NCBI GenBank assembly: GCA_002862095.1 | Contig: PHSQ01000001.1 | Span: 496,001-560,000, forward strand | Length of the DNA: 64,000 nucleotides | Direction of reading: 5' to 3' | Source of the DNA: Methylocystis sp. KS32 | Lineage (GTDB): Bacteria > Pseudomonadota > Alphaproteobacteria > Rhizobiales > Beijerinckiaceae | In this document: piece after piece, positions 1-8,562 of the stretch | How the letters are laid out: every line of letters begins with the position of its first letter | Position numbering within the stretch: the first letter of the stretch is position 1 | The notes under the pieces: generated by a model | What the model saw: only the letters and a program-made list of their open reading frames with translations | Database searches by the model: none | What the model was told of the DNA's origin: nothing | Made by a program: the position numbers and the translations under genes

Positions 1-835
1 CCGTCATTTCCTCATAGGTCTTGCGGTCCGCGATATGGGTGAAAAGCGAGGGGCGGGTCGCGAACAGCGACCCTTTTTGCGCGAGCAGGCCGAGGTCGAA
101 GGCGGCGATCGGTCCCGAGGCCGAGCCATAGCTCACGAACAGGCCGAAAGGCGCGAGACAATCGAGCGAGCCCGGAAAAGTGGCGGCGCCCACGCCGTCG
201 TAGACGACATCGCACAGCTTTCCCTTGGTGAGTTCGCGCACCCGCGCGGGAAAATCCTCCTTTTGGTAGAGAATCACGTGTTTGGCGCCGGCGTCGAGGG
301 CGATCTTGGCCTTTTCCTCTCCGCCAACGGTCGCGATCACCTTGGCGCCGAGAGCGCTGGCCCATTGGCACAGCAGCCGGCCCACTCCGCCCGCCCCGGC
401 GTGCACCAATACGCAATGCCTCTTCTTCACGCGGAACGTGCGTCGCAGCAGATATTGCGCCGTGAGCCCCTTCAGCATCATCGTGGCGCCGTCGGCGTAG
501 GAGAAGGATTTTGGCAGATGGACGAGGTTCGAGGCCGAGATATTGCGCGCCTCGCAATAGCCGCCGAGCGGGCCGACATAAGCGACCCGGTCGCCCGCTT
601 CGAAATCTTCCACCCCTTCGCCGACGGCGACGATTTCGCCCGCGCCCTCGTGGCCGGGGATAAACGGGAGTTCCGCAGGATAGGCGCCGGTGCGGCGGTA
701 GATGTCGATGTAATTGACGCCGATGGCGTGGTGGCGGAGCTGAACCTCGCCCGGCCCGGGAGGCGCGAGTTCGACGTCCTCGTATTGGAGAACCTCCGGC
801 CCGCCGACGTGATGAACGCGAACAACCTTGACCAT
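1..835 (-). CDS. qor: NADPH:quinone oxidoreductase (Qor family), 3' end outside window
   Basis: This is a zinc-independent medium-chain reductase that would reduce quinones with NADPH in the cytoplasm. Reading leftward from ATG at 835, the product begins MVKVVRVHHVGGPEVLQYED and stays open to the window edge, giving about 278 visible residues of a family usually near 325. The GroES-like N-terminal half contains NYIDIYRRTG and PGHEGAGE (residues 41-66). The Rossmann part contains AGAGGVGRL at residues 146-154, the NADPH-binding loop. The catalytic-zinc cysteine pattern of alcohol dehydrogenases is absent, as expected for Qor. It is divergent from the hydroxylase gene that starts at 974. The C-terminus cannot be judged. 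Confidence 0.9.
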   Translation of the reverse strand, partial: MVKVVRVHHVGGPEVLQYEDVELAPPGPGEVQLRHHAIGVNYIDIYRRTGAYPAELPFIPGHEGAGEIVAVGEGVEDFEAGDRVAYVGPLGGYCEARNISASNLVHLPKSFSYADGATMMLKGLTAQYLLRRTFRVKKRHCVLVHAGAGGVGRLLCQWASALGAKVIATVGGEEKAKIALDAGAKHVILYQKEDFPARVRELTKGKLCDVVYDGVGAATFPGSLDCLAPFGLFVSYGSASGPIAAFDLGLLAQKGSLFATRPSLFTHIADRKTYEEMT

Positions 836-973
836 GGTCTTCTCCACGACGAAGCGACAATCGCGGCGACCATAACAAAATAATGCGCCGAGAGGGATTT
901 TACGAGAAAGCGAGCCGGGCCTCGCCCTGCCGGCCGGAGGGCGCTATAAAGACAGTCGATGGAGAAAAAGGCG

Positions 974-2242
974 ATGGCTCTGGAACATTCGGGCGAAATA
1001 CTCAAAACCCAAATTCTTGTCGCGGGAGCGGGGTCGACGGGCGTCGCCGCCGCTCTAGCTTTCGCGCGGTCCGGGCTGAAGGTGACGCTGGCCGGGCGGT
1101 TTCCGCCGCCGCTGCCGGGCCGCACCGTGGCGCTGTTCGAGGCCTCGCTGCGCTTCCTGGACGCGATCGGGGCGCTGACCAAGGTCAAGCAAAAGGCATG
1201 TCCAATCGAAGCAATTCGTATGATCGACGACACGGGTCAGCTTCTGCCGACGCCGGACCTCTTGTTGAAGGCGAGCGAGATCGATCTTCCGGCGCTGGGC
1301 CTGAACGTCTCCAATGACGAACTCGTGGAGATTCTTCTCGGATTGGCCCGGGAGCGCGAGGCCTTCGACCTCGTCGAGGCCGACATCGTGGATTATGTCT
1401 TCGACGGCGCGGGCGCCGTGGCCGTTTTGGCGGACGGGCGCAGAATCGAGGCGGATTTCGTGGTCGCCGCCGACGGACGGCAGAGCCGTGCGCGGGCGGT
1501 CGCCGGAATTGACACCAAGGAATGGACCTATCCTCAGGTCGCGCTCACCATGCTGCTCTCGCACAAAGAGCCGCACGACAATATTTCGACCGAATTTCAC
1601 ACCCGCTCCGGCCCCTTCACGCTCGTTCCGCTGCAAGGGCGCGAGGGCGCGCCGCACCGCTCCAGCTTAGTCTGGCTGATGAGCGTCGCCGACGCCAGCC
1701 GGCGGCTGTCGAAGCCCCGAGAGGAACTCGAATTCGAACTCGAAGACCGCTCGCGGGGAAAATTCGGCGCGATCAAAATCGAGGGTGGAATCGGGCAATT
1801 CCGCATGGGCGGGATGCGGGTTTCGACCCACGCGACGGGCCGCGTCGCGCTGGTCGGCGAAACCTGTCACGTTTTTCCGCCGATCGGCGCTCAGGGCCTC
1901 AATCTGAGCCTGCGCGACGTCGCCGATCTTGAGGACTGCCTCGCCAGCGTGGACTTCGCCAATCCGCGCGAACTTGCTCACGCTTTGGCGCGCTACGACC
2001 GTCACCGGCGCGCCGACGTCGGCTTCCGCACGCTGGGCGTCGATCTTCTCAACCGCTCGCTGATCATTCCTCAGCTTCCGGTCGATCTCCTGCGCGGCGC
2101 GGGCTTCGTGATCATGACCGCGCTCGGACCCTTGCGCCGGGCGGTCATCCGCGAGGGCGTGTCCCCGCACTTGCTGCTGCCTCGCCTGATGCGGGAAAAA
2201 GCGCCGCGCGAAGGGGGCGCTCGCCGACGGCGCTTCGCCTAA
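974..2242 (+). CDS. UbiH/UbiF/Coq6-family FAD-dependent hydroxylase
   Basis: This flavoprotein monooxygenase belongs to the family that hydroxylates the ubiquinone ring. An FAD-binding GAGSTG lies at residues 18-23, a DG motif in VVAADGRQSR, and the second FAD signature is VALVGETCHVFPPIGAQG, which has GE where most members have GD. With ATG 974 the protein is 422 residues, normal for the family. An in-frame ATG at 959 is possible, but GGAG lies about 9 nt upstream of 974. The exact ring position (UbiH, UbiF, UbiL or UbiM activity) cannot be told from sequence alone. It stands alone, divergent from qor and upstream of typA. Confidence 0.85.
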   Translation: MALEHSGEILKTQILVAGAGSTGVAAALAFARSGLKVTLAGRFPPPLPGRTVALFEASLRFLDAIGALTKVKQKACPIEAIRMIDDTGQLLPTPDLLLKASEIDLPALGLNVSNDELVEILLGLAREREAFDLVEADIVDYVFDGAGAVAVLADGRRIEADFVVAADGRQSRARAVAGIDTKEWTYPQVALTMLLSHKEPHDNISTEFHTRSGPFTLVPLQGREGAPHRSSLVWLMSVADASRRLSKPREELEFELEDRSRGKFGAIKIEGGIGQFRMGGMRVSTHATGRVALVGETCHVFPPIGAQGLNLSLRDVADLEDCLASVDFANPRELAHALARYDRHRRADVGFRTLGVDLLNRSLIIPQLPVDLLRGAGFVIMTALGPLRRAVIREGVSPHLLLPRLMREKAPREGGARRRRFA

Positions 2243-2400
2243 ACGACTCGGATAGGCGACGCCGCGGGTTCCATTTCCGCTTGCGCTCCTATATGTAATG
2301 CCGCATCGCAACAATCGGCGTTTCCGCCGCACTCCGCGCGCCTGCGTTTTGGCGGTCGGAAGCGGCGGCGATCATCCCTTGAACAAGCATCGGCCCATCC

Positions 2401-4227
2401 ATGAAGCTGCGCAACATCGCCATCATCGCCCACGTCGACCATGGCAAGACAACCCTGGTCGACCGCCTGCTGCAGCAGTCGGGCGCCTTCCGCGAAAACC
2501 AGCGCGTCGCCGAGCGCGTCATGGACAGCAACGACCTTGAAAAAGAGCGCGGCATCACGATCATGGCCAAGGCGACCTCGATCGTCTGGAAGGACACGCG
2601 CATTAATATCGTCGACACCCCCGGCCACGCCGACTTCGGGGGCGAAGTGGAGCGCATCCTGTCGATGGTGGACAGCGCCATCGTGTTGGTCGACGCCGCC
2701 GAAGGTCCGATGCCGCAGACCAAATTCGTCGTCGGGAAGGCGTTGAAAATCGGCCTGCGACCCATCGTCTGTATCAACAAGGTCGACAAACCCGACGCGC
2801 GCATCAGCGAAGTGGTGAATGAGGTGTTCGACCTTTTCGCGGCGCTCGACGCCACCGACGAGCAACTCGACTTCCCGATCATCTACGGCTCCGCCAAGCA
2901 GGGCTGGATGGCCGAGGAGCCGGAAGGCCCCAAGGAAGGGATGGCGCCGCTGTTCGACCTTGTTCTCAAACATGTGCCGGAGCCCAGGATCGAGGAAGGC
3001 GGCTTCCGTATGCTCGGCACATTGCTCGAGGCGAATCCCTATCTCGGCCGTATCGTCACCGGTCGGGTTTTCGCGGGCAGCGTGAAGCCCAATCAGGCGG
3101 TCAAGGTGCTCGACCGCGAGGGCAAGGTCGTCGAGCAAGGTCGCGTCTCCAAGATTCTCGCCTTCCGCGGCATCGAGCGTCAGCCCATCGAGGAGGCCGA
3201 GGCGGGCGATATCGTCGCGATCGCCGGTCTGGAGAAATTCAACGTCGCCGACACGCTCTGCGCGCTCGAAGTCAACGAGCCTTTGCAAGCGCAGCCGATT
3301 GACCCGCCCACTCTGTCGATGACCTTTCTCGTCAATGATTCACCTCTGGCCGGCACCGAGGGCGATAAGGTCACGAGCCGCATGATCCGGGCGCGCCTCT
3401 ACAAGGAGGCCGAAGGCAATGTGGCGCTGCGCGTCGAGGATTCGCCCGGCGCCGACGCTTTCATCGTCTCGGGTCGTGGCGAATTGCAGCTTGGCATTCT
3501 GATAGAAACCATGCGCCGCGAAGGCTTCGAACTCGGGGTCTCGCGCCCCCAGGTCGTGTTCAAGAAGGGCGATGACGGCGAAATCCTCGAGCCTATCGAG
3601 GAAGTCGTGATCGACGTCGACGAGGAGCATTCCGGCGTCGTCGTGCAGAAGATGTCGGAGCGCAAGGCCGAAATGATCGAGATGCGCCCCTCCGGCGGCA
3701 ATCGCCTACGCCTCGTGTTCCACGCCCCGACGCGCGGCCTCATCGGCTACCAGGGCGAGTTGCTCACCGACACGCGCGGCACCGCGATCATGAACCGCCT
3801 GTTCCACGAATACGCGCCGCACCGGGGCGAAATTCAGGGCCGCCGCAACGGCGTCCTGATCTCCAACGACCAGGGCGAGGCGGTCGCCTATGCGATGTGG
3901 AAGCTGGAGGATCGCGGCCCGATGATGATCGAGCCGGGGTGGAAGGTGTATCGCGGGATGATAGTCGGCGAGCACACGCGCGACAACGATCTCGAAGTGA
4001 ATGTGCTCAAGGGCAAGCAGCTCACCAACATCCGCACCCAGTCCAAGGACGAGGCGGTGCGGCTGACGCCGCCGATCCAGATGACGCTGGAAAAGGCGCT
4101 CGCCTATATCGAGGACGACGAGCGCGTCGAGGTGACGCCGAAGTCGATCCGCCTGCGCAAGGTCCATCTTGACCCCAACGAGCGCAAGCGCGCCGAAAAG
4201 AGCGGCAAGGCCGCGGCGGTGGCTTAA
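2401..4227 (+). CDS. typA: Translational GTPase TypA/BipA
   Basis: TypA is a ribosome-associated GTPase of the EF-G/LepA class, linked to ribosome assembly and stress or cold adaptation. The 608 residues match the family length. The G domain shows AHVDHGKT at residues 10-17 (G1), the RGITI switch I region, DTPGH at 72-76 (G3) and NKVD at 126-129 (G4). EF-G-like domains II, III and V and the TypA-specific C-terminal domain follow; the [20 protein letters not shown] region is characteristic. The C-terminus ends in a basic [13 protein letters not shown] tail. It is monocistronic and convergent with copD. Confidence 0.97.
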   Translation: MKLRNIAIIAHVDHGKTTLVDRLLQQSGAFRENQRVAERVMDSNDLEKERGITIMAKATSIVWKDTRINIVDTPGHADFGGEVERILSMVDSAIVLVDAAEGPMPQTKFVVGKALKIGLRPIVCINKVDKPDARISEVVNEVFDLFAALDATDEQLDFPIIYGSAKQGWMAEEPEGPKEGMAPLFDLVLKHVPEPRIEEGGFRMLGTLLEANPYLGRIVTGRVFAGSVKPNQAVKVLDREGKVVEQGRVSKILAFRGIERQPIEEAEAGDIVAIAGLEKFNVADTLCALEVNEPLQAQPIDPPTLSMTFLVNDSPLAGTEGDKVTSRMIRARLYKEAEGNVALRVEDSPGADAFIVSGRGELQLGILIETMRREGFELGVSRPQVVFKKGDDGEILEPIEEVVIDVDEEHSGVVVQKMSERKAEMIEMRPSGGNRLRLVFHAPTRGLIGYQGELLTDTRGTAIMNRLFHEYAPHRGEIQGRRNGVLISNDQGEAVAYAMWKLEDRGPMMIEPGWKVYRGMIVGEHTRDNDLEVNVLKGKQLTNIRTQSKDEAVRLTPPIQMTLEKALAYIEDDERVEVTPKSIRLRKVHLDPNERKRAEKSGKAAAVA

Positions 4228-4250
4228 GACTCCGCCGTCTTTCTTGCCGC

Positions 4251-5870
4251 CTATGCCTCGCGATAAAACATCAGCAGAAGCCCCGCCAAAATAAAGGCGA
4301 TCGGCCAGACGAGGCCCGCCGCGCGCCGCGCGGGGCCATCGTCGAGCCGTAGCTCCAGCCAGCGCGACCATCCCGCCGCCACGCCCACCAACGCCAGCGG
4401 CGTATGGGTGATCTCGATGAGCATTTCCTCTTTGGGATTGGCCAGTCCGTGCGAATGGGTGAGCAAAAGCCCCGCCGCGATCGCGGTGGTGAGCGGAAAT
4501 ACATAGGGCGCCCAGGCCGCCTTGAGTTTGCCGAGCCGCACCCGCCATTCGAAAATCCCGAACAGGACGATGAGCAGGATCATCAGCCGATGTTGCGCGA
4601 TTTCGGGGTCGCGCAGGCTTTCGATGAGGCCAAGATGGCCGAGCGGCCATACTTCCTCGTCGGCGCGCAGGAAAAGGAAGCCGGCGAGGCCGAGAAAAGT
4701 CAAAGGCCAGTGCCTAGCGAAGGGGGCGAGCCGGCGGCTGTGTTCGACCAGCGCCAGGAGACCCATGACCAGAACGAAAATCCCCGCCCAATGGTGATTA
4801 TATTCCGACCAGGCGATATCCTCGGCGTTGCGTGGCGGCGTCGCGGGTTCCCCCAGGGCGTAGGCGCGTGGCGTGGCGGGGTCGACGATTCTCGGCTGCG
4901 AGGTGGAAAGGGTCGCGTGGTCGGGGCTCGCCAGCCTTATCGGCCAGCGGGGTTCGACCCGCTCGACGACTTCGGACCAGTTGGCGCGAGCGTTGGGCAG
5001 GTCGACCGCCGGCGGCAACGAAGTCAGCGACGCGGCGCAAAAAAGCGCGGTGAGGCCGACGCCGATCTCGACTTCGGCGAAGCGGCGCAATCTCAGAATA
5101 GAGCCGCCCGGATCGGTCTGGAGCCTACGCCCGGTGAGGAAATTCATGCCACCCAACAGAAGCAGGCCAGCCAGCAAAGCGGCCTTGGCGGACAGCATGA
5201 CCCCGTAGGAGTCGCCGTAAAGCGCCGAAGGCTCGCCGAGATAGACGGCGGCCATATAGACGCCGGCGCCGAGCAGCATGGCCACGGCGGCGATGGAAAT
5301 TGTCGAAAACCGCCGGACCACGTAACGCCGGTTTCCGATTCCGGCTTCCTTCAGCGCGATGAGAAAATAGGGAATGCCGCCGATCCACAGCGCGACGCCG
5401 AGCATATGGGCGAATTCCGCGATATAAAGGCCGGCGGCATGGTCGAGGCGGCTGGCGGCGTGCGTCACGCCGACCTGCGTCGCAAGGAGGAGAAGGCCGG
5501 CCAGCGCCCCGCCGCGCAGAGCATCACGGGGTCTGCGAACGAGAAAAGCGATCACCGCCGCAAGAATCGCCGCGAGGAGGTCGATCACGATCGCCTCGGC
5601 GTTAAGCAACGCCTCGAGCGAAAGACCGAGCGTCCCATTTAACATGAAGCCCAGCGAAGCCGCCGCGAGCGTCTCCTCGACGCAAAGCGCGGCCGCGCTC
5701 CAGAAGATCAAGGCTCGCGCGCGCCGGGCGACCATTTCGCCGTTTTGCGCGCCGCCCGGCGCGGGCAGAAGAAGAAAGGCCAGGCCGCCGAGGGTCAGCG
5801 ATTGCGCGGTGAGGATCAATCCGCGCAAAGCGACGTTGAGGAAGCCGTATATTTCGATGAACAGTTGCAC
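4251..5870 (-). CDS. copD: CopD-family copper-resistance membrane protein with extended C-terminal membrane domain
   Basis: This polytopic inner-membrane protein of 539 residues is thought to act with periplasmic CopC in copper import or handling. The first 300 residues carry the CopD pattern of about eight membrane segments with conserved histidines (EFAHMLGVALWIGGIPYF). After a periplasm-like stretch (about 300-350) a second group of about five segments follows, containing YNHHWAG, GHLGLIESLRD, LLTHSHG and EITHTPLAL. The gene follows copC by 4 nt on the same strand, so the two are surely co-transcribed. The histidine-rich second half is longer than stand-alone CopD proteins of about 300 residues. 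The copper role is inferred from family and neighbour. Confidence 0.85.
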   Translation of the reverse strand: MQLFIEIYGFLNVALRGLILTAQSLTLGGLAFLLLPAPGGAQNGEMVARRARALIFWSAAALCVEETLAAASLGFMLNGTLGLSLEALLNAEAIVIDLLAAILAAVIAFLVRRPRDALRGGALAGLLLLATQVGVTHAASRLDHAAGLYIAEFAHMLGVALWIGGIPYFLIALKEAGIGNRRYVVRRFSTISIAAVAMLLGAGVYMAAVYLGEPSALYGDSYGVMLSAKAALLAGLLLLGGMNFLTGRRLQTDPGGSILRLRRFAEVEIGVGLTALFCAASLTSLPPAVDLPNARANWSEVVERVEPRWPIRLASPDHATLSTSQPRIVDPATPRAYALGEPATPPRNAEDIAWSEYNHHWAGIFVLVMGLLALVEHSRRLAPFARHWPLTFLGLAGFLFLRADEEVWPLGHLGLIESLRDPEIAQHRLMILLIVLFGIFEWRVRLGKLKAAWAPYVFPLTTAIAAGLLLTHSHGLANPKEEMLIEITHTPLALVGVAAGWSRWLELRLDDGPARRAAGLVWPIAFILAGLLLMFYREA

Positions 5871-5874
5871 GGGC

Positions 5875-6240
5875 TTACCGCTTTACCTGGAAGGGGATTT
5901 CTCCGTGGGTTATGTGCCCGTCGACGCTCAGCGTCTGCCACAAGAGGCGGTATCGGCCATTATCCAGCCCCGTCGCATGCGATTTAAGCGTCTCCGCTGT
6001 CGCCCCTGCCGCCAGCGGCAAAACGACGCTGGCGCCGCCGGGGTCAACCAGCGTCAGTCGCGAGCGCTCGCGGTCGACCCGGCTGTTGAACCGGACTTCG
6101 ACCTCGGTTTCGGAGGCGGCGACGGTTTCGTTTGGGGCCGGTGAGGAAACGACGACGATCGCGTGGGCGAAGGCCGCTTCGCCGCACGGAATGAAGGAAA
6201 TCGCCGCCAAGTAAAGCAAAAAAATGCGTGACATGGACAT
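5875..6240 (-). CDS. copC: Periplasmic copper-binding protein CopC
   Basis: This is a small CopC/YobA-type beta-sandwich protein of 121 residues that binds copper in the periplasm. From ATG 6240 there is a signal peptide (residues 1-25, ending AAFA) and the mature chain begins with His26, the usual N-terminal Cu(II) ligand. The C-terminal SVDGH signature supplies His109, with His112 nearby. The longer reading from 6354 lacks a signal-like start and was not chosen. The absence of a methionine-rich loop suggests a Cu(II)-only CopC. copD follows 4 nt later. A copC-copD pair would suit a methanotroph but occurs in many proteobacteria. Confidence 0.85.
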   Translation of the reverse strand: MSMSRIFLLYLAAISFIPCGEAAFAHAIVVVSSPAPNETVAASETEVEVRFNSRVDRERSRLTLVDPGGASVVLPLAAGATAETLKSHATGLDNGRYRLLWQTLSVDGHITHGEIPFQVKR

Positions 6241-6552
6241 GGGGGAGAGTCGCAGGCTGAGGTTTCGGTCCGCCCCCTCGGGCGTGGCGCGTGGAATCAC
6301 GCGCCTCCGAATTTGACAGAATTTGCCTCTCCGGCACAAGGACGAGGCGGACAAGGCGGTGAGCTTGCGGCGTTTTGTGATTGAAGGCGCTCCAGTCTCG
6401 CGCCTCCAGTCTCGCGCCTATTGCGAAACTGGAGCCCAATCTCTAGCCTTGGGCGTGCTATTTAGGGGGCATCCACCAAAACGACACGGCAGCCGCGGCG
6501 ATCAGACCGCAAACGCCTCAAGAGTGGAGCCGAAAAGAGGGGAAACGGAAGA

Positions 6553-8499
6553 ATGGCGAACAACAAGGTCACTACGCTGGAACAAGCGATGGCGCTCATC
6601 CGGGACAACGACGTCGTGACCACCTCGGGGTTCGTCCAGAGCTGTATCCCCGAGGCCCTCCACATGGGATTGGAGCAGCGCTTCCTCGAGACCGGCCATC
6701 CCAAAAACCTGACCCTGATCATGACCGCGGGCGCGGGCGACAGCAAAGGGCTCGGCACCGGACGGCTGCATCACGAAGGCCTGCTTGGCCGAGTCATCGC
6801 AGGCAATTTCGGGCGCATGCCCAAGGTGGCTCAGGCCGCTCAGGCGAATAAGATCCTCGGCTACAATTTGCCGCAGGGCGTGATTTCGCGGCTCTATCGA
6901 GCCTGCGCGTCGGGGCAGCCCGGCCTCTTCTCGAAGGTGGGCCTCTATACCTATGTCGATCCGCGCTTCGGCGGCGGGAAGGTGAACGACGTCACCACGG
7001 AAGACATCGTCAAATACCACAATATCCAGGGCGAGGAGTGGCTGTTCTACCTCGCCACCAAGATCGATGTCGCTTTCATTCGCGGCACTTCGGCGGATCC
7101 CTCCGGCAATATCGGCATGGAGAAGGAGGCGCTGGTGCTCGACAATCTGGCGCAGGCCATGGCCGCGCGGAACAATGGCGGCATCGTCATCGCCCAGGTC
7201 GAGCGGATCGTCGAGCAGGGCTCGATCCGTCCCAAGGATGTCGAGGTTCCCGGTATCCTCGTCGATTGCGTCGTCGTCGCGCCGACGCCCGAACTGCACC
7301 GCATGAATTACGGGGTGATGTATAATCCGGCGCTTGCGGGCGAAATTCGCGTTCCCGTCGAGGGTATGGCGAAAATGCCGCTTGACGAGCGTAAGGTCAT
7401 CGCGCGCAGGGCCGCCTTCGAATTGCCGCCGAACGGCGTCGTCAATCTCGGCGTTGGCGCGCCCGAGGGCATTTCCGCCGTCGCCAATGAAGAAAAATTC
7501 ACCCCCTACATCACGCTGACCACGGAAGCGGGGGCGATCGGCGGCGTACTCGCGAGCGGTTCGAGTTTTGGCGGCGCGACCAACGCCGACAGCATCATTC
7601 AGCAAAACCAGCAATTCGACTTTTACGATGGCGGCGGACTCGACATGACCTGCCTCGGCATGGCCGAATGCGACGTTCAGGGTAATGTGAACACCAGCAA
7701 GTTCGGCGGCCGTTTGAACGGCTGCGGCGGCTTCATCAACATCAGCCAGAACGCGCGAAGCGTCGTTTTCGCCGGCACTTTCACCAATGGCGGGCTTGAA
7801 ATCAAAATCGAGGACGGAAAGGTCAATATCGTCAAGGAAGGCCGCAACAGGAAATTCCTGAACTACGTCGAGCAGATCACCTTCTCTGGCAAATTCGCGC
7901 AAAAGCGCAGGCAGCCGGTCATATATGTCACCGAGCGCTGCGTGTTCAGGCTGGGCCAGAAGGGTATGGAGCTGATCGAGGTCGCGCCGGGAGTGGACAT
8001 CGAAAAGGACATCCTCGCGCATATGGCCTTCAAGCCGATCATCGAAGAACCAGAACCGATGGACAAGCGCATTTTCATCGACGAACCGATGGGATTGCTG
8101 GCCGAATTGCTTAACCTCAATCTCCACGAGCGCGTGCAATACGATCCCGAACGCAACATCCTGTTCGTCAATCTGGAGGGATGGCACGCCCGAAGCAAGA
8201 AGGACGTCGACGAGCTGCGTAAGACCTTGATCGAGGCCTGTCAGAACGTCGGAAAGCGCGTGAACTCGGTCGTCAACCACGATGGCGCGAAGATCGCGGA
8301 GGCGCTCTATGACGATTACGCCGAGATGATCCAATATATGCAGGAGCATTATTACGCGACGACCGCGCGTTATGCGACCAGCGCCTTCGCCCGTCTCAAG
8401 ATGAAGGAGGCGATGACGAAGCGGGGACTTTCGCCGCATGTTTTCGAGCGCAAGGAAGCGGCGCAGGCCTTTCTCGATGTCGTCGGCGGCGAAGAATAG
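6553..8499 (+). CDS. Acyl-CoA:acetate/3-ketoacid CoA-transferase with extra C-terminal domain
   Basis: This family I CoA-transferase has fused alpha and beta subunits, as in propionate CoA-transferase and YdiF. It would move CoA between acyl-CoA and a carboxylate through a glutamyl-CoA thioester. The expected catalytic glutamate is Glu325 in TTEAGAIGG. The alpha-half signature GTSADPSGNIGMEKEA lies near 178-193. At 648 residues it is about 120 longer than YdiF-type enzymes. The surplus is a C-terminal alpha/beta segment (about 520-648) rich in charged helices. The substrate is unknown. It is monocistronic and is followed by a strong intrinsic terminator at 8531. Confidence 0.85.
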   Translation: MANNKVTTLEQAMALIRDNDVVTTSGFVQSCIPEALHMGLEQRFLETGHPKNLTLIMTAGAGDSKGLGTGRLHHEGLLGRVIAGNFGRMPKVAQAAQANKILGYNLPQGVISRLYRACASGQPGLFSKVGLYTYVDPRFGGGKVNDVTTEDIVKYHNIQGEEWLFYLATKIDVAFIRGTSADPSGNIGMEKEALVLDNLAQAMAARNNGGIVIAQVERIVEQGSIRPKDVEVPGILVDCVVVAPTPELHRMNYGVMYNPALAGEIRVPVEGMAKMPLDERKVIARRAAFELPPNGVVNLGVGAPEGISAVANEEKFTPYITLTTEAGAIGGVLASGSSFGGATNADSIIQQNQQFDFYDGGGLDMTCLGMAECDVQGNVNTSKFGGRLNGCGGFINISQNARSVVFAGTFTNGGLEIKIEDGKVNIVKEGRNRKFLNYVEQITFSGKFAQKRRQPVIYVTERCVFRLGQKGMELIEVAPGVDIEKDILAHMAFKPIIEEPEPMDKRIFIDEPMGLLAELLNLNLHERVQYDPERNILFVNLEGWHARSKKDVDELRKTLIEACQNVGKRVNSVVNHDGAKIAEALYDDYAEMIQYMQEHYYATTARYATSAFARLKMKEAMTKRGLSPHVFERKEAAQAFLDVVGGEE

Positions 8500-8530
8500 C
8501 GCCTTGTCGCCACGGGACAGCTTTCGATGG

Positions 8531-8562
8531 GCCTCCCTCCTCGCTCGGAGGGAGGCTTTTTA
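8531..8562 (+). terminator. Intrinsic terminator after the CoA-transferase gene
   Basis: A perfect 10-bp stem, GCCTCCCTCC pairing with GGAGGGAGGC, with a six-base loop is followed directly by TTTTT. It lies 31 nt beyond the CoA-transferase stop. Its 3' edge touches the stop codon of the convergent tamB gene. Confidence 0.9.
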
